In this document: one piece after another, positions 52,662 to 60,775 of the stretch
How the letters are laid out: the number at the start of each line of letters is the position of its first letter
Numbering within the stretch: position 1 is the first letter of the stretch
DNA from: DATEDA01 sp963789885
GTDB taxonomy: Bacteria > Pseudomonadota > Gammaproteobacteria > Burkholderiales > SG8-39
Assembly: GCA_963789885.1 (NCBI GenBank)
Contig: CAWBNB010000040.1
Coordinates: 81,365-145,364, forward strand
Direction: 5' to 3'
Length of the DNA: 64,000 nucleotides
The notes under the pieces: model-generated
The model's input: only the letters and a program-made list of their open reading frames with translations
Told to the model about the DNA's origin: nothing
Databases searched by the model: none
Translations under genes and position numbers: made by a program

Positions 52662-53648
52662 TCAATCCAGCTTGACGCCTGCGACCCTTATGCGCTCGGC
52701 CTGCAGGGGGCGATCCTTGGCAAGGTATTGTGCAAGCTCGGCGGGCGTCGACGCCACCAGCAGATAGCCGAACGGATCCAGATTGACCTCCCGGAACTTC
52801 GGGTCGCTCAAGACCTTCTTGACGACGGCGGAGATCCGTTCCGTGATGGCAGACGGCGTACCGGCCGGAGCGACTATGGCAAACAGCACGTCGGCTTGCA
52901 CTGGCGCCACGGAGGTTTCGCTGAACGTGGGGCTCTGCGGCAAGGCCTTGATCCGCGAGGGTGAAGATACGACCAGCGCCTTGAGCTTGCCATCCTTCAC
53001 AAAGGGCACTGCGCCCGGAACGCCCACCCAGGCAGCATCCACCCGCGCCGCAACGACGTCCGGGACGAGCGGCGCAACGCCTTTGTAGGGGACATGCACC
53101 ATGTCGAGCCCGTTCTGCTTGGCGAACATGGCCATTGGCAGGTGGCTCACGCCCCCGACGCCGGCCGAACCATAGATCAACGGCTTCGTCGCTCCCCGGG
53201 ACTTTGCCAGCGCGATGAACTCCTCGAGCGTGTTCACCGGGAGCGTGGTGGGCACGACGAATGCCAGCGTTGCCGACACCATGCGCGAAACAGGAGCGAA
53301 GTCGGTCTCGGGCTTGTAGCTCAGCTTGCTGTAGATGAACTGGTTCTGGGTGAGCGGCGCTTCCGTGCAAAGAAAAAGCGTGTAGCCGTCAGGTCGCGCC
53401 TTGGCCACCGTCTGGGCAGCAATGATCTCGTTGGCCCCTGGTCTGTTGTCGACCAGGATCTGCTGCTTGAGGTCCTCTGTCATCAGCGGCGCCATCGCAC
53501 GCATCAGGGCGTCCAACGGACCACCCGCGGCATACCCCAGCACAACCGTGATGGGCTTCACCGGATAGTCAGCCGCCCGCGCCGCAGGCAATGCGAAGAA
53601 GCACATTGCCGCGGCCGCTACGAGCAGGAACCGACGTTTATTGATCAT
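52662..53648 (-). CDS. Bug/TctC-family solute-binding protein (Bug 4)
   Basis: The 328-residue protein has signal peptide MINKRRFLLVAAAAMCFFAL...ARAA and mature start DYPVKPITVVLGYAAGGPLD. VDNRPGANEIIAAQ, RPDGYTLFLCTEAPLTQNQF and HVPYKGVAPLVPDVVAARVD follow. It is a tandem duplicate of Bug 5, with identical segments such as FREVNLDPFGY, and both starts are preceded by GGAGACCTAGCG. The gap to Bug 5 is 50 bases. Confidence 0.9.
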   Translation of the reverse strand: MINKRRFLLVAAAAMCFFALPAARAADYPVKPITVVLGYAAGGPLDALMRAMAPLMTEDLKQQILVDNRPGANEIIAAQTVAKARPDGYTLFLCTEAPLTQNQFIYSKLSYKPETDFAPVSRMVSATLAFVVPTTLPVNTLEEFIALAKSRGATKPLIYGSAGVGGVSHLPMAMFAKQNGLDMVHVPYKGVAPLVPDVVAARVDAAWVGVPGAVPFVKDGKLKALVVSSPSRIKALPQSPTFSETSVAPVQADVLFAIVAPAGTPSAITERISAVVKKVLSDPKFREVNLDPFGYLLVASTPAELAQYLAKDRPLQAERIRVAGVKLD

Positions 53649-53698
53649 CGCTAGGTCTCCTCGGCAAACAGGTGAACTCGGTTGTTTGGATCGGAGGG

Positions 53699-54685
53699 TC
53701 AGTCCAACTTGGCTCCCGAAATCTTGATGCGCTCGGCTTGCAGCGGGCGGTCCCTGGCGAGGAACTGTCCAAGCTCGGCGGGCGTCGATGCCACGACCAC
53801 ATAGCCGAACGGATCCAGATTGACCTCCCGGAACTTCGGGTCGCTCAGACTCTTCTTGACGAGCGCGGCGATCCTTTCTGTGACGGCCGGCGGCGTACCG
53901 GTTGGGGCCATCAACGCAAAGATGAAGTCGGCCTGCACGGGCGCCACGGCGGTCTCGCTGAACGTGGGGGTCTGCGGCAGGGCCTTGAGACGCGAAGGCG
54001 CAGCCACGACCAGCGCCTTCACCTTGCCCTCGCGCACAAAGGGCGCCGCGCCCGCGACTCCCACCCAGGCAGCATCCACCCGCGCCGCAACGACGTCCGG
54101 CACCAGCGGCGCAATGCCCTTGTAGGGGACATGCACCATCTCGAGCCCGTTCTGCTTGGCGAACATGGCCATCGGCAGGTGGCTGACGCCGCCAATCCCG
54201 GCCGAGCCGTAGATCAACGGCTTCGTCGCCGTCCGGGCTTTTGCCAGCGCGACGAACTCCTCGAGCGAATTCACTGGCAGCGTGGTGGGGACGATGAACG
54301 CCATCGGCGCCGACAGCAGCTGCGTAATCGGGATGAAGTCCTTCTCCGGGTTGTAGTTCAGCTTGCTGTACATGAACTGGTTCTGCGTGAGGGGCGCTTC
54401 CGTGCAAAGAAAAAGCGTGTAGCCGTCAGGCGGTGCCTTGGCCACGATCTGGGCAGCAATGATTTCGTTGGCTCCTGGTCTGTTGTCGACCAGGATCTGC
54501 TGCTTGAGGTCCTCGGTCAGCCGCGGAGCCATGGCACGCATCAGGACGTCCGTCGGACCGCCCGCGGCATACCCCACCACGACGGTAATGGGCTTCACCG
54601 GATAGTCAGCCGCCCGCGCCGCAGGCAATGCGGATAGGCACATCGCCGCAGCCGCCAGCAGCAGGGTCCGACGTTGATTAGGCAT
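53699..54685 (-). CDS. Bug/TctC-family solute-binding protein (Bug 5)
   Basis: The 328-residue protein starts MPNQRRTLLLAAAAMCLSAL (signal peptide to ARAA) and continues DYPVKPITVVVGYAAGGPTD. It shares most of its length with Bug 4, including APLTQNQF and GSAGIGGVSHLPMAMFAKQN. It is the first gene after sigma-54 promoter P12. The duplication suggests selection for dosage or for related ligands. Confidence 0.9.
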   Translation of the reverse strand: MPNQRRTLLLAAAAMCLSALPAARAADYPVKPITVVVGYAAGGPTDVLMRAMAPRLTEDLKQQILVDNRPGANEIIAAQIVAKAPPDGYTLFLCTEAPLTQNQFMYSKLNYNPEKDFIPITQLLSAPMAFIVPTTLPVNSLEEFVALAKARTATKPLIYGSAGIGGVSHLPMAMFAKQNGLEMVHVPYKGIAPLVPDVVAARVDAAWVGVAGAAPFVREGKVKALVVAAPSRLKALPQTPTFSETAVAPVQADFIFALMAPTGTPPAVTERIAALVKKSLSDPKFREVNLDPFGYVVVASTPAELGQFLARDRPLQAERIKISGAKLD

Positions 54686-54796
54686 CGCTAGGTCTCCTCG
54701 ATTGGACATGTGTCTCGTACGTCGGGGCCGCCGCACTGCCCTCGAGATCGGGCGTCCACACGCCCTCCTTCCGGCCGGCCGACGACGGCTCAGCCG

Positions 54797-54812
54797 CGCA
54801 AGAGCTATGCCA
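54797..54812 (-). promoter_or_regulatory. Sigma-54 promoter P12 for Bug 5-Bug 4-Nudix
   Basis: On the minus strand: TGGCAT-AGCTC-TTGCG. The predicted start is near 54786, 101 bases before ATG 54685. Confidence 0.7.
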
Positions 54813-54939
54813 ACGCGGGAGACGGGCTATGGACGCGGCCCGGCCGGGGCTAGCCCGCGAGCGCGCCTATGAAAGAACGAGCTCCCGAGCACGTAGCGAC
54901 GCCACTCCCCGCCCGGCTCTTAGCGAAGAAGACGGCATC

Positions 54940-54979
54940 TGTATTCCCGGTGGACAGGCGGGTGTCCATTTCGATGACA
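54940..54979. promoter_or_regulatory. Paired upstream activator sites between P12 and P13
   Basis: TGTA-TTCCCGGTG-GACA (54940-54956) and TGTC-CATTTCGAT-GACA (54963-54979) have centres 23 bp apart. The gap 54686-55298 holds this pair, P12 and P13, and no gene I can support. Confidence 0.65.
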
Positions 54980-55242
54980 GTCGACTCAAGATGCACGTTT
55001 GTCTGGCAATGACCGACGGTTCGAGCAAAGCACCACTCGCACGTGCGCATCTCTGCGCGAGTGCGCCCCAGGGACCGCATTGATCCCCTACGTAGACGGG
55101 GAGACCAGGCGGTCAAACAGGTAGACGACCGGTCCCCGATCCGAGAAGCGTGCCTCCCTGAGTCGGGGAAGGCGTCCAATGCGGTCCCGCCGGTCTCGTA
55201 AGAGCAGTTCCGATCGTCGCTACGAATACTGTGCATAACCCA

Positions 55243-55258
55243 TGGCGTATTCCTTGCT
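55243..55258 (+). promoter_or_regulatory. Sigma-54 promoter P13 for DUF2889 and Bug 6
   Basis: TGGCGT-ATTCC-TTGCT keeps the GG and GC elements. The predicted start is near 55269, 30 bases before ATG 55299. Confidence 0.6.
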
Positions 55259-55298
55259 GGGTCCACTCAGGCCATGACCATTCGTGCGAGGTAATTGC

Positions 55299-55889
55299 AT
55301 GCCCCTCCCGCCCACCGTTGAACGCGAGGAACTGCACCATCGCACGATCTCGATGAAGGTCTTCCGCCGCAAGGACGGCCTGTACGACGTGGAGGCGCAC
55401 CTGGTGGACACGAAGCCGTTCGCCTTCGAGCGGGTGAACCGGCCTGACCCCCTGCCCGCCGGGCAGCCCCAGCATGATCTTTGGGTACGGCTGGTGCTGG
55501 ATGACCAGCACACCCTGCATGCAGTCGAGGCGGTATCCGACACCACCCCGTTTGCGATCTGCCCGCAGGCGGGCGCCTCTCTATCCGTGCTTGTCGGTGA
55601 GCGCATCGGAAAAGGATGGTCCAAGCTCGTGCGCGAACGCCTCCAAAGGGTCGACAACTGCACGCATCTCGTCGAGCTGCTGATGCCGATGGCCACCACC
55701 GCATTGATGGGGACTCGCGGCGCCCGACCGATCGCCGTGCGCTTCCCGCCAGGTGAGCGGCCGCCGCAATTGGATTCCTGTTACGCCTGGTCCACCGAGC
55801 GTGAAATGGTGGGAAACGCCTGGCCGGAGTACGGCAAGAAGTCGGTCACTGCCGACAGTCCGAAGAAGGATTCATCTCATGGATCGTGA
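55299..55889 (+). CDS. DUF2889 domain-containing protein
   Basis: The 196-residue protein has REELHHRTISMKVFRRKDGL, YDVEAHLVDTKPF, DLWVRLVLDDQHTLHAVEAV and CTHLVELLMPMATTAL, which is the DUF2889 pattern. Its function is unknown to me. GAGG precedes the ATG. The stop overlaps the first codons of the Bug 6 gene by eleven bases, so both are expressed together from P13. The C-terminal KKSVTADSPKKDSSHGS is low-complexity. Confidence 0.83.
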   Translation: MPLPPTVEREELHHRTISMKVFRRKDGLYDVEAHLVDTKPFAFERVNRPDPLPAGQPQHDLWVRLVLDDQHTLHAVEAVSDTTPFAICPQAGASLSVLVGERIGKGWSKLVRERLQRVDNCTHLVELLMPMATTALMGTRGARPIAVRFPPGERPPQLDSCYAWSTEREMVGNAWPEYGKKSVTADSPKKDSSHGS

Positions 55890-56868
55890 GCTCCTCAGCC
55901 ATCGCCGCAAGCTAGCAGTTGCCGCTCTGCTTGCTCTCTCGGCGGCCTTGCCGGGCGTGTCACTTGCGCAGGCTTTCCCCAGCAAGCCGATCACGCTCAT
56001 CGGACCCTACGCGGCGGGCGGAACCGTTGACATCCTTGCCCGGGTGATTCAGGAACCTCTGCGGAATGCCCTCGGTCAGCCGATCATCGTTGAGGTCAAG
56101 CCCGGTGCTTCCGGTTTGATCGCTACGCGCTATGTCGCGCGCGGCCCAGCCGATGGATACACGTTGCTCGTACAGACCAACGCGCTAGTCATTACGCCCC
56201 ACATCAACAAGAGCGCCGGCGTGGCGCCGCTGCAGGACTTTGAACCGGTCGGGATGATCGGGTCCGCCCCAATGGTTCTCGTCACCCATCATTCCTTGCC
56301 GGTGAAAAGCGTTCGGGAGCTCATCGATTTCGCAAAGGCCAATCCAGGAAAGATCGACTTCGGGTCGTCGGGTCCGGACTCCTACGGGCGCCTCGCCACC
56401 GAGAAATTCATGCGCGAGGCCGGTATGACGATGACTCACGTTCCGTACAAGGGCATGGGCGCGATCGTGCAAGCGCTCATGACCGGCGAGGTGAAGTTGA
56501 TGCTGTCGTCCACGACGCCGCAGACCTCACAGCTCGTCAAGGACGGCAAACTGAACATGCTGGGAGTCGCGGCGCTCGAGCCTTCGCCGCTTCTGCCCGG
56601 CGTGGAGCCGATTGCCCGCACGCTCAAGGGGTTCGAGGTCGAGCTGTGGTACGGACTGTTCGCTCCTCGCGGGACCCCGCACGAGGTGATCACCAAGCTT
56701 CACGACGCACTGGGCGAAACCCTGGCTCGGCCCGAGGTCAAGACCGCCTTCGAGTTGACGGGGACCGCCCCGACTCCCCTCTCACGTGATCAGATGCGCT
56801 CGCGCATGGAGCGCGAATACAAGGAGTGGGGAGCGGTCGTAAAAGAGCTCGGCATCAAAACTGAATAG
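55879..56868 (+). CDS. Bug/TctC-family solute-binding protein (Bug 6)
   Basis: The 329-residue protein starts MDRELLSHRRKLAVAALLAL with a signal peptide to VSLAQ. The mature part has FPSKPITLIGPYAAGGTVDI, VEVKPGASGLIATRYV, PADGYTLLVQTNALVITPHI and HVPYKGMGAIVQALMTGEVK. AAGGA precedes ATG 55879 inside the end of the DUF2889 gene. This close coupling to DUF2889 may mean that the two proteins act on the same substrate. Confidence 0.9.
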   Translation: MDRELLSHRRKLAVAALLALSAALPGVSLAQAFPSKPITLIGPYAAGGTVDILARVIQEPLRNALGQPIIVEVKPGASGLIATRYVARGPADGYTLLVQTNALVITPHINKSAGVAPLQDFEPVGMIGSAPMVLVTHHSLPVKSVRELIDFAKANPGKIDFGSSGPDSYGRLATEKFMREAGMTMTHVPYKGMGAIVQALMTGEVKLMLSSTTPQTSQLVKDGKLNMLGVAALEPSPLLPGVEPIARTLKGFEVELWYGLFAPRGTPHEVITKLHDALGETLARPEVKTAFELTGTAPTPLSRDQMRSRMEREYKEWGAVVKELGIKTE

Positions 56869-57087
56869 CGAGCCCGCACGCGCGAGGGGCACGCGCAATA
56901 ACACCTTTGGGGTGACGAGCGAGTCGCGTTCGCTCGCTAGCTCGGTGCGGTAGAGGCTTGTCCAACCCCACGACCGATTACCACGAACGCGCCGTTCCGA
57001 TCCAAAGCGCGCGGCGCACGCCCTCCCGCCGATATGCTGGCGAAGGGCGAGCGCCTTACACCGGAGGCGCCGCCCCGGACCTGCCTA

Positions 57088-58187
57088 TTGATCTTTACCT
57101 AACTCTGTGACATCAGAACAGCTCAGCTTGCTGCCAGCACGAAGCGATAATGAGGCTGCGTCGCTGGGCCGATTTGAGCTTGCCACGGGTGGTGTGTTGG
57201 AGCTCGGCGAATGTGTCGGGACAGAAGTTCGCCAGCGCGTGGCGCTTGAGCCAGCTCCAGAGGAATTCGACCGGATTGAGCTCCGGGGCATAGCCGGGCA
57301 GGAAGTGGAGCTGAATCCGGCCTGCCGTGGAAGCGACGTAGTCGCACACCAAGTGGCTGCGATGCGGCCGGGAGTTGTCCCACAGGATGAGCAGCGGGCG
57401 GTGGAAGTGAGCGAGGAGCGCCTTGAGGAACTCGACGACTTGCTCTTTGGCAATGCTGCCTTCGTGCAGGCGAAAGCACATCCCGGTGAAGTGCATGCCG
57501 GCAATGAGCGAGAGCTGATGCCAGTTGAAGTGAAACTGCACCACGGGCGTTTCGCCTTTGACCGCCCAGGTGCGCACCCGCGTCGGCCGCTCCGAGACGC
57601 CGGACTCGTCGATGAAGAGGATCAGTCTTCCTTGGCGAGCGGCGTTTTTTTTAGCCCCGGCCAGGTGCGCTTGCGCCAGTGCTCGATGGCCGCGGCGTCG
57701 CGTTCCAAGGCGCGTCGATCGGGCTTCTGGTTGGACAAGCCCAGCTGCCCGAGCAAGCGCCAGACGTGGACCTCGCTGTACCGCACGCCGAATTCGCGCT
57801 CGATCAACAGCCGGACCCGCTTGAGCGTCCACAGCGGCGTGGCGAAGCCGTGTGCGGTGGCGCCCTCGAGCAGCGCCACATATAGGCGTGACAACTCCGC
57901 CGCGCCCAGCTGCGATGGCCGGCCGCCCTTGCTCATATCGCGCAGCGCCTCGATGCCGCCAACGTTGAGTACATCGCGCCAGCGGTACACCGTTTGCCGC
58001 GGTGCACCTACCAAGCGGGCCACTTCTGGCGGGCTCTTGCCAGCGAGCAGCAGCCGACCGGCACGCACGCGTCGCTTGACCGCCTCCTCCGGTTTGCTCT
58101 TTGCCATGCGTTCCCCTCGATATCGTAACGACATCGCAATAACGTATGACGGGCAAATCGGTTGTCACGAGGTTAGGTAATTCTCAA
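57088..58187 (-). mobile_element. IS630-family insertion sequence, intact, 1100 bp
   Basis: The ends form imperfect terminal inverted repeats of about 25 bp (left TTGATCTTTACCTAACTCTG; right end read inward TTGAGAATTACCTAACCTCG). The element is flanked by TA on both sides (57086-57087 and 58188-58189), the target duplication typical of IS630/Tc1-mariner elements. It encodes a two-frame transposase on the minus strand. It lies between Bug 6 and a hydrolase, and no gene is visibly interrupted. Confidence 0.88.
57113..58107 (-). CDS. IS630-family transposase, two frames joined by -1 frameshifting at A8
   Basis: Frame A (57622-58107, 161 residues, start MAKSKPEEAVKRRVRAGRLL) holds the helix-turn-helix region VARLVGAPRQTVYRWRDVL and ends LKKTPLAKED. 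Frame B continues to 57113 with the DDE catalytic domain: LILFIDESG, LLILWDNSRPHRS and GYAPELNPVEFLW. The frames meet at a run of eight A (57645-57652 on the minus strand) with slippery heptamer A-AAA-AAA. A -1 slip gives a 331-residue fusion, normal for the family. Programmed frameshifting is likely; a sequencing error is the alternative. Confidence 0.83.
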
Positions 58188-58254
58188 TAGTCCCCCACTG
58201 CTCTCACGTCACACGCTTGTTGGAAAGCTACCTGTCCGGACCCGCAAGACACCA

Positions 58255-59070
58255 TCACGGCGCTCCGAAGTGCCAGCGCAGGAAGGCGAGAACGTCATCG
58301 ACGCAACGGTCCGGCGCGGAGTCTGTGACGTGATGCGGGAGCCCGTTGTAGACGACCAGCTGGCTGTTAGGGATCCGTTGGCGCATGGTCTCGTACTGGA
58401 GTTCGAACTCAGGTCCACCCAGCATCTCGCCCGGTCGTCCGATCAGCGTGGGGCAGCGGATCTTGTGCAGCTCGTCGGACCAGTCGCGGCTCGTCATCAG
58501 AGACACGAGCTTGCCTCCGAAGTTGAGGTCGAGCTTCTCCGCCTGGTCGATGAACCATTCCACAAGCTTCGGATCAACCCGGTCCACCGGCAAACGGGCC
58601 CTGATGTTGTCGGATAGATTCTTCCGAAGCCCGACTTCCCCGATGTTCTTCAGCATCTCCGGCCATTTGCTGTCGCGCAGTCCGGGCGGTGCACCGAAGA
58701 CCATGATGCTTCGTACGCGTTCCGGAAGCATCATGGCCACGTTCTGAGCAATCATGCCTCCTGCGGAGCTGCCGGCGATGTGCGCTTGACCGCATCCTAC
58801 TTCGTCGAGCAGCTCCACCACGTCCTGTACGAGGCGCTCCAGGGAGAGTGGCTTGTCGGGCGAAGGGACATCGGACGAGCCGTGCCCCCGCATGTCCCAG
58901 CGCACCACGCGATAGTGGCCGCACAAGCGCGGCACCCAGGCGAAGAAGCGCTTGGCGCTTCCCATCGCGGCGTGCAGCAGCAGTAGGGTGTCGGGCGTTA
59001 CCCATGGTCGGGTCGAGTCGTCGACGTAGTACGCGATGTTCACGCCGTCGCTGGCGGTGAATTTCGGCAT
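58255..59070 (-). CDS. Alpha/beta hydrolase
   Basis: The 271-residue hydrolase starts MPKFTASDGVNIAYYVDDST. It has LLLLHAAMGSAKRFF, DMRGHGSSDVPSPDKP, nucleophile elbow GSSAGG and catalytic histidine in NGLPHHVTDSAPD. It resembles the 3-oxoadipate enol-lactonase or haloperoxidase-like group, but the substrate is open. GGAGC lies before ATG 59070. No sigma-54 promoter was found upstream. It sits next to the IS630 element. Confidence 0.85.
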   Translation of the reverse strand: MPKFTASDGVNIAYYVDDSTRPWVTPDTLLLLHAAMGSAKRFFAWVPRLCGHYRVVRWDMRGHGSSDVPSPDKPLSLERLVQDVVELLDEVGCGQAHIAGSSAGGMIAQNVAMMLPERVRSIMVFGAPPGLRDSKWPEMLKNIGEVGLRKNLSDNIRARLPVDRVDPKLVEWFIDQAEKLDLNFGGKLVSLMTSRDWSDELHKIRCPTLIGRPGEMLGGPEFELQYETMRQRIPNSQLVVYNGLPHHVTDSAPDRCVDDVLAFLRWHFGAP

Positions 59071-59235
59071 CGTTGCTCCTTCCGATCGGCCTTGAGTTGG
59101 CACCTCGCGGGATCCAGGCCGTTTCAGCCCGGGCTCAGTGTGCGCATAACCTTCCGAGATCTGTGCGTGTCGACGGTCGCTCTGCAGACGCAGCGAAGAA
59201 TGGCGAGAGGATCGTGCGGACCGGTCGGCACGGGT

Positions 59236-60483
59236 TCACAGGCGCTGCTTCAGCGGGACCGCAGGGTCGCACGCGAGATCGGGCGGCACGGTGCGGCCTG
59301 TCTCCAGCAGCTTGCGCGCCGCCATCTGGTCCATCGGGGCATTGACGCTTTCCACGCAGGCGAGGCGTTCGCCTACATAGTGCAGAATGGAGAAGCTGTG
59401 AGGCGTCGCCCCATGCCGCCGATGGCGCGCGCCTTGCGCAGGCACCAGACCGGCCATCTGCAGGCGAAGATCGCCCTGGTCGGACCAGAACGAAGGCACG
59501 GCCCTGTACGGTTGCGGATTGCCTATGATGATGGTGAGCGCAGTGCGCGCCTGGTCGTTCGCGTTCTGGACCGACTCCAGGCGCAGCCGGCGGCCCGTCG
59601 CCGCCTCGGGAAAGCTGGTGCAGTCGCCGATCGCGAGGATGGCAGGATCCGACGTGCGCATGTGCTCGTCGACGACGATGCCGTTGCCGCAATGTAGTCC
59701 TGCGTCGCTTGCCAATCCGTGCTCCGGTACCGCCCCGATGCCCTGCACCAGGAGGTCGACATCCTGCGGCACGCCGTCGACGGTGAGCGAGTTCAGGCGG
59801 TCGCCCGAGACCTGGAAACCACCGACAGTCACGCCAACCCGCACGTCGGTGCCATGGTCCCGGTGCGTCGTCAGTACGTGCTCCGCCACTTCGGGCGACA
59901 CCGAGCGAGCGAGAAGCCGCGGTGCGGATTCGAGTACCTGGACGGTCTTGCCAAGAGCGCGTGCAGTTGCAGCGATCTCCAGGCCGATAAAGCCACCGCC
60001 GACTACCGTCAGTCTCTGACAGGCTTGCAGCAAATCGCGCACGCGCGACGCGTCGGCCGCCGATCGCACCACAACCATATTGGCCAGGCTCTCGGGCAGG
60101 TGAAGCAGCCGTCGCGCCCTCGCGCCGGTGGCGAGCACGAGCGTGTCATAACGCAGCACAGCCCCCGAGCGGAGGCGCACCAGGCGCTGCGGGCGGTCGA
60201 TGGCTACGGCCGCGTCCGCGCGGTGTACCGCGATACCGGCGTCGGCGAACCAGGTCTCTGCGCGATGTCGTTGCAGGAGCTCCGCCGGATCCTTCAAGAA
60301 CGACTTGGACAGCGGCGGGCGCTGGTAGGGCAATTCGGGCTCTTCGCAGACCAGGTGCACTCCGCGCGCACGGCCGGCCGCGGCAAGCGCGTTGCACAGC
60401 TGCGCGCCCGCATGACCGCCACCGACGATCACGACCGAATCAGAGCCCGGCTTCGTCACGAACTGTTGTCGTTCGGCGTCCAC
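59236..60483 (-). CDS. FAD-dependent NAD(P)H oxidoreductase (ferredoxin/rubredoxin reductase-like)
   Basis: A 415-residue pyridine nucleotide-disulfide oxidoreductase family protein. The FAD loop is SVVIVGGGHAGAQLCNALAA, the NAD loop LTVVGGGFIGLEIAATARAL, and the second FAD contact ILAIGDCTSFP. The C-terminal reductase domain includes SFSILHYVGERLACVESVNA. Such proteins reduce ferredoxins for oxygenases or P450s, but no ferredoxin or oxygenase gene is nearby. The start is GTG 60483. Confidence 0.87.
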   Translation of the reverse strand: MDAERQQFVTKPGSDSVVIVGGGHAGAQLCNALAAAGRARGVHLVCEEPELPYQRPPLSKSFLKDPAELLQRHRAETWFADAGIAVHRADAAVAIDRPQRLVRLRSGAVLRYDTLVLATGARARRLLHLPESLANMVVVRSAADASRVRDLLQACQRLTVVGGGFIGLEIAATARALGKTVQVLESAPRLLARSVSPEVAEHVLTTHRDHGTDVRVGVTVGGFQVSGDRLNSLTVDGVPQDVDLLVQGIGAVPEHGLASDAGLHCGNGIVVDEHMRTSDPAILAIGDCTSFPEAATGRRLRLESVQNANDQARTALTIIIGNPQPYRAVPSFWSDQGDLRLQMAGLVPAQGARHRRHGATPHSFSILHYVGERLACVESVNAPMDQMAARKLLETGRTVPPDLACDPAVPLKQRL

Positions 60484-60775
60484 GGTGTTCGGATACTCGC
60501 TACGCGCTGAGTCGCGACCGCCAATGAGGCGAGACCCAACGACTCCTCTTCCTTGGTCTCGTTCGCGGGCGCATCAGCTTCCCTTTGGGCAAATCACGAG
60601 CAACTCTCCTTGAGTCGTCAAGCCTGCCCAGCGTAGAGACGTCGGCGACTTTGAGAGAGCTTAACACTAGTTTTATTGTTCAGTATTGGTTCCGATAGCT
60701 GGAACTGACACTCCGCGTCATGATCGCCACCGGCCCGACCGGTATCATCCAGACGTGCCAGCGGTTTGCGGAACC

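Noticed and set aside
51727..54407. Very long open frames on the minus strand running through Nudix, Bug 4 and Bug 5 in a second frame
   Set aside because: They are shadows of the GC-rich Bug genes: translations are rich in Arg, Gly and Ala, have no domain and repeat between the duplicated Bug genes.
60650..60690. AT-rich patch upstream of the sugar dehydrogenase as a defined sigma-70 promoter
   Set aside because: It is suggestive, but no -35/-10 pair with proper spacing could be fixed on either strand.
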